Source: Acorus gramineus | Taxonomy: Eukaryota > Streptophyta > Magnoliopsida > Acorales > Acoraceae | Direction of reading: 5' to 3' | Assembly: GCA_030737835.1 (NCBI GenBank) | Contig: CM060849.1 | Location: forward strand, 25,738,855 to 25,802,854 | DNA: 64,000 bases | Shown here: one piece after another, positions 58,301 through 64,000 of the stretch | Layout of the letters: each line of letters starts with the position of its first letter | Numbering within the stretch: position 1 is the stretch's first letter | Notes under the pieces: model-generated | What the model was told of the DNA's origin: nothing | The model's database searches: none | Seen by the model: only the letters and a program-made list of their open reading frames with translations | Translations under genes and position numbers: made by a program

Positions 58301-59104
58301 CAAATATTTTTTAGTGACAAAAGAATTGAAATATTTTATGTCACCAAATTCAAACTATGTTAAAATAGTAAAGGCACTCTTAAAGACAATTATTGAACCA
58401 TAATTAAAATTCTAAAAATATGAAATAATATCTAAAAATCATAAATTCACATGCATTTCACTAATAAAATGTGATGATTATAACTCTAAATAAAGAAAAA
58501 TTCCCAGAATAATAAATTTTTAATAAATACTCTTCAGTATGATATTGAAGGGAAGTCTGCCTTTTTTCCTCCACTAATTTCTTGGAAACTTGTCATGCAT
58601 ATAAAAAAGTATCCAAGAAAATGAATCATGGCAAAAAAAAAAAAACAATAGGAAAACCAAACGAGTCAGTGGATCAAAACACAAATTAAATGACAATTAA
58701 AATTAGTTAGATAATACAATCAGATAGAAAAAACCACTCAACATATCAATAATAGCAATAATCAGAGAACATCAACCAAACAGAACAGAAAAACAAACAG
58801 AGATGATGGGTGTGCACATTTTACCATGGGTCTTCACGAGTTGATCAAAGAGAGGGGCGACGCGTGGCACGATGTCGTGCGTCAAAGGGATGGGTTTCGA
58901 CCAGGCCTCACTCATCAGACGGGCGTTGTCCCTCAGATCCCCCATCAGGAACTTGTAAGGAGAGCCTTTGATGCCTTGGTCGTTGAGGAGCCTCTCCAGC
59001 TTCTTTGGCTCCAACCACACCAACTTCACATACTTCAGTAGTAGCCATGACAAGATCACAACAACACATGAAGCACAAACAAGTGCAGCAAATGGAGCTC
59101 CCAT
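55396..59104 (-). CDS. CYP72A: Cytochrome P450 CYP72A, array copy 3
   Basis: Exons 59104-58825, 57517-57297, 57192-56942, 56283-55899 and 55821-55396 total 1563 nt (520 residues), all GT-AG. Key elements are present: membrane anchor with [41 protein letters not shown]-helix AGQETT ([11 protein letters not shown]), ExxR, PERF and [10 protein letters not shown] with Cys468. The Trp in FGWG is common in CYP72A and not a defect. This is the most diverged of the three copies by eye, so the split between copy 3 and the copy 1/2 pair is older. Start at MGAPFAAL; no earlier in-frame ATG is near. Intron 1 (57518-58824) has the uninterrupted site of the LTR element found in copy 2. An ER-bound monooxygenase, substrate unknown. 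Confidence 0.93.
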
Positions 59105-59140
59105 CTTTACTTCTTTCAGTATTGTGTTTTCTTATCTCTT

Positions 59141-59150
59141 ATTATAAAGC
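59141..59150 (-). promoter_or_regulatory. TATA box of CYP72A copy 3
   Basis: Gene-strand gctttataat lies ~37-46 bases before the start codon, matching the placement in copies 1 and 2. Confidence 0.5.
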
Positions 59151-59770
59151 AGAGGAAGATTTGATTTTTGTGAGATGGGATGCAATGTTGAAGAATTGAC
59201 CGGCGAGTTTTTTTAATATATTTTACCTTACAACTGAAAACGACCGATAGAGTCTTTAAATAGTGACAACAAATATATCTACTACTTATCTAATAAAACA
59301 ATCTATAATTTATAAATTATATTTTATAATATATAAATTTAAGTTGACCTGTAATGATATCCTATATAATATTAAGAAATCCTATATGAATAAATCCATA
59401 TAATGCCTTATAATGATATCCAAGTAACATCTTGAGTTTTTCAAACATACACGTAACCCCTTTAAATGACGGGTTGATTATGACCCCCCCTCCTTATATA
59501 TATATGTTGGTCTGCCCCTAAAAATTAATAAATATTTTATCTTTTTTCGTTTTTTAATTTTTGATCACCTATCTAGTTTGAGACAATTGAATTGAGATTC
59601 TTATCCTGACTTTTGTACGGTTGTCAAGCAAATATCAGGATCTATTGGAGATAAATATTAAAAAATGACACAAAATGTCAGGATCTATCGCGTGAATTTT
59701 TCCCTATCTTATAATAATTAAGATTGACTTTTCTGAGATGGTGGGACCAGTGTTGGTCTACTATTCCTTA
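59151..59770. other. Upstream region of CYP72A copy 3
   Basis: AT-rich and without a gene. 59.56-59.7 kb (gatcacctatctagtttgag, then tcctgacttttgtac) matches the duplicated 5' flanks of the array and marks its right edge. Confidence 0.55.
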
Positions 59771-59779
59771 TTTTTAGTA

Positions 59780-60874
59780 GGGAGAAATCCATATAAACCA
59801 CTCTAAATGTATCAAAATCCATATAACCCCTTGCATTCTCCCTAAATTCAAATAACCCCCTGTAAACATATACAAAAGATAAAAAACCCTTCTGGAAGTT
59901 AAGTTAACCTGTCTTTAACATGAGTTTAACCATATGTGTAAAAATACAATAATGCCCCTCAATCCCCTCAGTCCATCACTAACTAGAACAGCCAACCTCT
60001 CCACTGTCGCCGCTGGCATGACCTCCTCCGCCGCTAGAATCCGCATAAGCGCGGGCACCAGCCCGAGCGGCATGACATGCACACGCGGACATCATGGAAC
60101 GGTGAGCGTGATGAGGCACGCGAGCGCGACGTCGATGACAGGAGGAGTGTGAGTTTTGGCAAGCATGCGAAGGAGTTCGAGAGAACACCGTAGTCGGAGG
60201 AGGCGAGGGAGAGGTGGGAGTCGGGGGAGGAGCGTGTGAGGGAGTCGATGAGGGAGTCAGGGGAGCCTGCGCAGAGGAGGCGGACGAGCGCACGGGCGAT
60301 TGGGGGTATTCGGGAATTGGATTGGTGAGATTCAGGTAGGAGAGGACGTGAGCGGCGCCGGCCAAGATAGAGAGGTCCCCCTCGATGTTTTGGTGGCGTG
60401 TGAGAAGGTTGAAGAGGACATAAGAGCAGGGGGAGAGGGAGGTGCGATTGCGGTCGGAGGAGGCGGTGAAAGAGGAAGGGGAGGAGAGGAGATGGTGGGT
60501 GTTGTTGTTGGTGGGGGAGGGAGGACGCAAGGGGAGGAGGGAGAGGAGGACCAGAGGCGGATGAGGTAGTGGAGGGTGTGATTGAGCCATTGATGGAGGA
60601 GCGCTCATCTCGGGGAGCAACGACGAAGAAGAAAGATTTAAAAGGAAAGGGTTTAAATGTAATTGATAGAGGGGCTTATTAGCATTTTTTTAAAATTTAA
60701 ACATCTAGATGACAGAATATTCCACGAATATTCTGTTTCTGTTAGGGTTAATTTAACCCAGGGGGTTGATTTTACATTTTGTATATGTTTATAGGGGGTT
60801 ATTTACATTTAGGGAGAATGTAGGGGGTTATATGGATTTTCATATGTTTAAAGGGGTTTGTATGGATTTCTCCC
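59780..60874. mobile_element. Pack-MULE-like element with captured GC-rich sequence
   Basis: A 1095-bp element. Left end gggagaaatccatataaacc and inward-reading right end gggagaaatccatacaaacc. The match continues for ~100 bp through aaaatccatataacccc, cattctccctaaat, aaataaccccct and aaacatatacaaaa. Perfect 9-bp target-site duplication tttttagta at 59771-59779 and 60875-60883. The interior (59.95-60.64 kb) is GC-rich, in strong contrast with the arms. It looks captured from a gene; on the minus strand different frames give ALVRLLCAGSPDSLIDSLTR and LVPALMRILAAEEVMPATVE. The second phrase recalls ARM-repeat U-box proteins, but I cannot assign it. The 213-codon minus-strand frame (60620-59979) is not the native frame. 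Relative of the MULE at 22495. Confidence 0.9.
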
Positions 60875-60883
60875 TTTTTAGTA

Positions 60884-61503
60884 TTGTTAGATAATTTTGT
60901 ATTGTGTTAGGATACTATGTTTCTTTATTATGACAGAGAGAAATATCGGAGCACCATTGTATTTTAATAATAAATTAATGAAAATTCTATACTCTCTAAA
61001 CAGCGGTTTTTTGAATTTTTTAAATTTTTTTGGTGATTGTATCCAAACAGGCGGACTCTTATCCAAACAGCATTTTGCGTCGACAACAACTCAAATCATG
61101 TCCTACAATGTTCTAAGATGCTGTATATAATTTATATATTGTTGGGGTATTACACATAATAATATATGCGAGTGTATATCAGTATATGTGGTTTTATAAA
61201 TTTTTTATTAATAAAAATTAGTTATATGATAAGTAAGAGATAACAAGATAAATTTTAAAGATATTACATAACAAATCTAATTTTTGTCACATTTTAATTT
61301 TTTGTCACTTTTTAATTACACAGTATGTTCACACTACACACATTATTATTATATTTTATATGCAAGACACTTGTGGATAAGCATAACATCCCATGTGTTT
61401 AGCAAAAAAAGCATAACATCCCATGTGAGTATTTGACATTGTGACATAACAATAACATGTGTCAAATTGACATATTTCACATCAAGTACCTCAATAAAAA
61501 TAA
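60884..61503. other. AT-rich spacer
   Basis: No gene is seen. 61377-61425 contains a short repeated phrase, aagcataacatcccatgtg, twice. Confidence 0.6.
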
Positions 61504-61759
61504 GAGTTTTTTTTATTTTTAGGTCCCTATAAACTATATGATTTAATAATCGATCCCTCACTTCTTCATATTTTGGTTTAAGTCCCTAGATTTAAAAGAT
61601 ATGTTTCTTATTAGTCCCTGGGAGGGACCTATCCATAAATTATGTGATTTTCTTTTTAAAGGAATATATCCTTAAAATCTGGAAACTTAAATCAAAATAT
61701 GAAGTGAAGGATTGATCACTAAATCATATAATTTATAGGAACTTAAAAATAAAAAATCC
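61504..61759. mobile_element. Foldback MITE, probably MULE-derived
   Basis: A 256-bp element with arms of ~105 bp that pair along nearly their whole length: left gagttttttttatttttagg, right read inwards ggattttttatttttaag, then cctataaa(c/t)tatatgattta, atcga/atcaa, and cacttc(ttc)atattttg. Flanked by taaaaataa on both sides (61495-61503 and 61760-61768), a 9-bp duplication, though its low complexity makes it less decisive. Confidence 0.75.
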
Positions 61760-61914
61760 TAAAAATAAAAGCACAGGTCTCTCCACTTTCTTTTTACAAG
61801 TGTCAGATTGGATGGCTTTCTTTCTTTACATCCGTTGGATTCACTTTTTTTGTTTTACTTTTATTTAATATAATGCATGTAAAAAAATTGCGTTGATGAT
61901 CACCTCAACCCAAA

Positions 61915-62978
61915 GGGTGCGGTTATTATCACCCCATTAAGTACTTTATCTCACCCTTTAAAATATTTGTTTTTAATGTTTAGAAAAAACCACCACCACC
62001 CCATCCCATTGACAATAAAGGTGTCGACAATGTGTATTTTTATCGACAAATGTGGTGTTGATGGTCACTAGAGACCTACTGTAAGGATGTGTCGACAGAT
62101 ATTGGTTCTACCGACATATTAAGTGTCAAAGAGAATCATGGATTTTCTATAAGGATTTTTATCTAATTCGACAAGGATAGTGTTGATCGAGCTCATCCCT
62201 ATCGATAAGTTATGTGTTGATTCATGCACTGTGGGACATGCCTCAACTTAGCCGATATTTCCCACGAGCGTCGTGTACCCAGCGACAAAGGAGCCCATAC
62301 CGGTGACCCTCACCAACTCAACGACAACGAGGGTTTGGATGCGAGGATGTGGAAGAGGCGGGAGTGGAGCACATGCACGAAGTAGGCGTAGATGTACTCG
62401 ATGGAGGAGTGGCGGTCCATGACTACAGACCCCATGCACTGGAAGAGGAGGTCGAGGAGATGGAGGGCGTTGGATTCGATGGGGGGTCATGGAGAGGGAT
62501 GGGTTGGTGGTGGTGGTGGTGGGTTCTCACTTGTTGGGGTGGGTGTTTTTGTTGTCATCGGCGGAGAAGGAGGGAGAGGGGGAGGTCCTGTGGTGCTTGG
62601 TGTTCATGGAGGAAGAGGTGGTGGAAGAAAGATCTTGGTGGGGGGGATATAGCTGAAGAGGTGGTGGGAGGAAAAGATTGATGGGGAGGAGGAAGAGGTG
62701 GTGTCATGGTGGGAGGAGAAGCTCGATGGGGGAGGAGGGGAATAGGTGGAGGAGGGGAAAAAAGAAGAAGAAGAGAGAGGAAAAAGAAGAAATCGGTGGA
62801 ATCAACATTGGTCGACACTAAGTCTGTCGACAGAAATACACACTTTGTAGACACCCCTATTGTCGATGGGATGAGCTGATGTTAATTTCCTTTCAAGCAT
62901 TAAAAGCAAATATTTTAAAGGGTGGGGTGAGTACTTAATGGGAGGGGGGGGGGGGGGGGGGGCGTAGTAACCGCACCC
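61915..62978. mobile_element. MULE-like element with captured GC-rich sequence
   Basis: A 1064-bp element with long inverted arms (~170 bp): gggtgcggtta, cccattaagtact, caccctttaaaatatttg, ttttaatg, catcccat(t/c)gacaata, gtgt(c/a)gacaa... and gtcgacag. Flanked by aacccaaa on both sides (61907-61914 and 62979-62986), an 8-bp perfect repeat. The interior 62.23-62.76 kb is GC-rich; on the minus strand one frame reads IESNALHLLDLLFQCMGSVV and then DRHSSIEYIYAYFVHVLHSR, another reads VRVTGMGSFVAGYTTLVG, which suggests a former gene. I do not recognise the source. The right arm contains a 19-G run. MULE assignment is by arm structure; an 8-bp duplication would also fit hAT. Confidence 0.75.
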
Positions 62979-62986
62979 AACCCAAA

Positions 62987-64000
62987 ACAACGCTTCTGAA
63001 AAAATGAAATGGGCCAGCTGAATGAATGTGACATTCACAAGTATACCCATGTAAGTTCGATGGGGGCTTAATTATATGTACAGCTAGCATCCAAAACTCT
63101 ATTTTTGTGCCAAACAGAGCGCGATATGTTAATATTAATATTGAAATGAACATATTTGGCATGTTATTTATCTATATCTGTCCTATATTTGAAGCGCGAA
63201 GAATAAGGACAAAAATGGGTGAACCACTTGCATTTTTGCAGATCGACCCCCAGGTTCTATCGGTTTCGCAACCAGACTCTTATATTTGTTACAAACAGGT
63301 TCCTGATATTTATAGCCAGGTCACTGAAAAAAAAATCAGCTAATTGTATCCTTTTCTGGACTATTTGTAGATCGGTCCCCAAATTCTACCAGTTTCATAA
63401 CAAAAGCCCTATCTGTGTTACAGATAGGTCCCTCATTCAGATCTTTTTGATTTATAATAAGATCCCTGATTTCAAAACATGACTTTCCAAACTTCAAATT
63501 TCATGAAATTTCATATCTATAAAATTATAGAATAAATATTTTAGTCTCATTTAATAAATACTAAAATTACAAATGGAATCAGATCCATTTGAGCCTATAA
63601 AGTTATTGATGGCAAGTGTCTATTGTGTTTTCATTTTTCATTTTCATATTTATAACCATATATATTCGCATTTGGTACTTCATATTGATGATCAGAAAAT
63701 TAACTATCTGGTCAATTTTCATAAATCTGTCTTGATTACACGCAACAAGTGTATCCATCTGTTTTTTAATCTCTCTCTCTCTCTCTCTCCAAAAAAAAGA
63801 GAATTCTTCAATAAGAGATTTTGACTTTCAAAAAAAAGATGTAAATCAGTTTATTGATTAATAGTTTCATAAATATTATTGAATATTAGTTATTAAATAT
63901 TAAGGTCGCATTGTTGTTTGAAAATTTTGAAGAAATATTAATGGTTCCATGTGAAAAAGTTTACCTGGAGGAGTGGTGGAAAAACATTATTACATATGAT
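62987..64000. other. Terminal intergenic DNA
   Basis: No gene is seen. Contains a divergent tandem pair, cagatcgacccccaggttct at ~63239 and tagatcggtccccaaattct at ~63368 (offset ~129 bases), and a (CT)n run at 63771-63790. Small plus-strand frames here lack family features. Confidence 0.55.

Noticed and set aside
59979-60620. 213-codon minus-strand frame rich in Pro and Ser
   Set aside because: It lies in the captured interior of a Pack-MULE, and short gene-like phrases are in other frames; treated as a transposon by-product.
62248-62854. Overlapping frames on both strands with Gly/Trp or Pro-rich composition
   Set aside because: Low-complexity translation of GC-rich MULE cargo; no single frame extends through recognisable homology.

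Overview
The window is nuclear DNA of a flowering plant. Coding exons sit in AT-rich flanks, introns are canonical GT-AG, and the gene families are plant ones: a PLS-type pentatricopeptide-repeat (PPR) protein, a laccase, an SSP4-type CTD phosphatase and CYP72A cytochrome P450s. The PPR gene is very GC-rich at its 5' end and less so towards the 3' end. That gradient is typical of commelinid monocots, so a monocot is my best guess; the species cannot be fixed from sequence alone. Nearly all sequence between genes is transposon debris. I see no tRNA, rRNA or CRISPR array. Layout: 0-0.3 kb is the end of a hAT-like element. 0.74-2.1 kb (minus) is a PPR gene that loses its C-terminal E/DYW part. 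2.1-13.3 kb is AT-rich and transposon-rich, with a LINE relic at 9.2-9.9 kb and a hAT element at 11.3-11.9 kb. 13.3-17.4 kb (plus) is a five-exon laccase with all copper ligands. 18.0-25.2 kb (minus) is a six-exon SSP4-like phosphatase, convergent with the laccase; its introns hold a MULE, a 109-bp tandem duplication and a duplicated 3' splice site. 27-29.3 kb holds three hAT-like elements. 30.4-59.7 kb is a tandem array of CYP72A units, all on the minus strand. Three genes are complete, with identical five-exon structure (30.8-34.2, 41.2-46.5 and 55.4-59.1 kb). A fourth unit at 48.4-52.6 kb keeps only its duplicated flanks, with retroelement debris where the gene should be. 59.8-63 kb holds two MULE-type elements with captured GC-rich sequence and one foldback MITE. 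The last kilobase has no gene. The units of the P450 array serve as references for each other: copies without an insertion show the pre-insertion state for a 1.48-kb non-autonomous LTR retrotransposon inside intron 1 of CYP72A copy 2 and for a 512-bp hAT element beside the same gene, and approximately for a MITE. Functionally, CYP72A enzymes are microsomal monooxygenases of specialised and hormone metabolism. Copy 1 carries an Arg-to-Gln change in the heme-binding signature, so the three copies may not be equally active. The laccase is a secreted phenol oxidase. The phosphatase is probably nuclear and acts on phosphoserine of RNA polymerase II CTD-like substrates. Nothing suggests that the laccase, phosphatase and P450s form one pathway. 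All coordinates, splice sites, target-site duplications and repeat units were read by eye. Family assignments rest on motif recognition, not on database searches.
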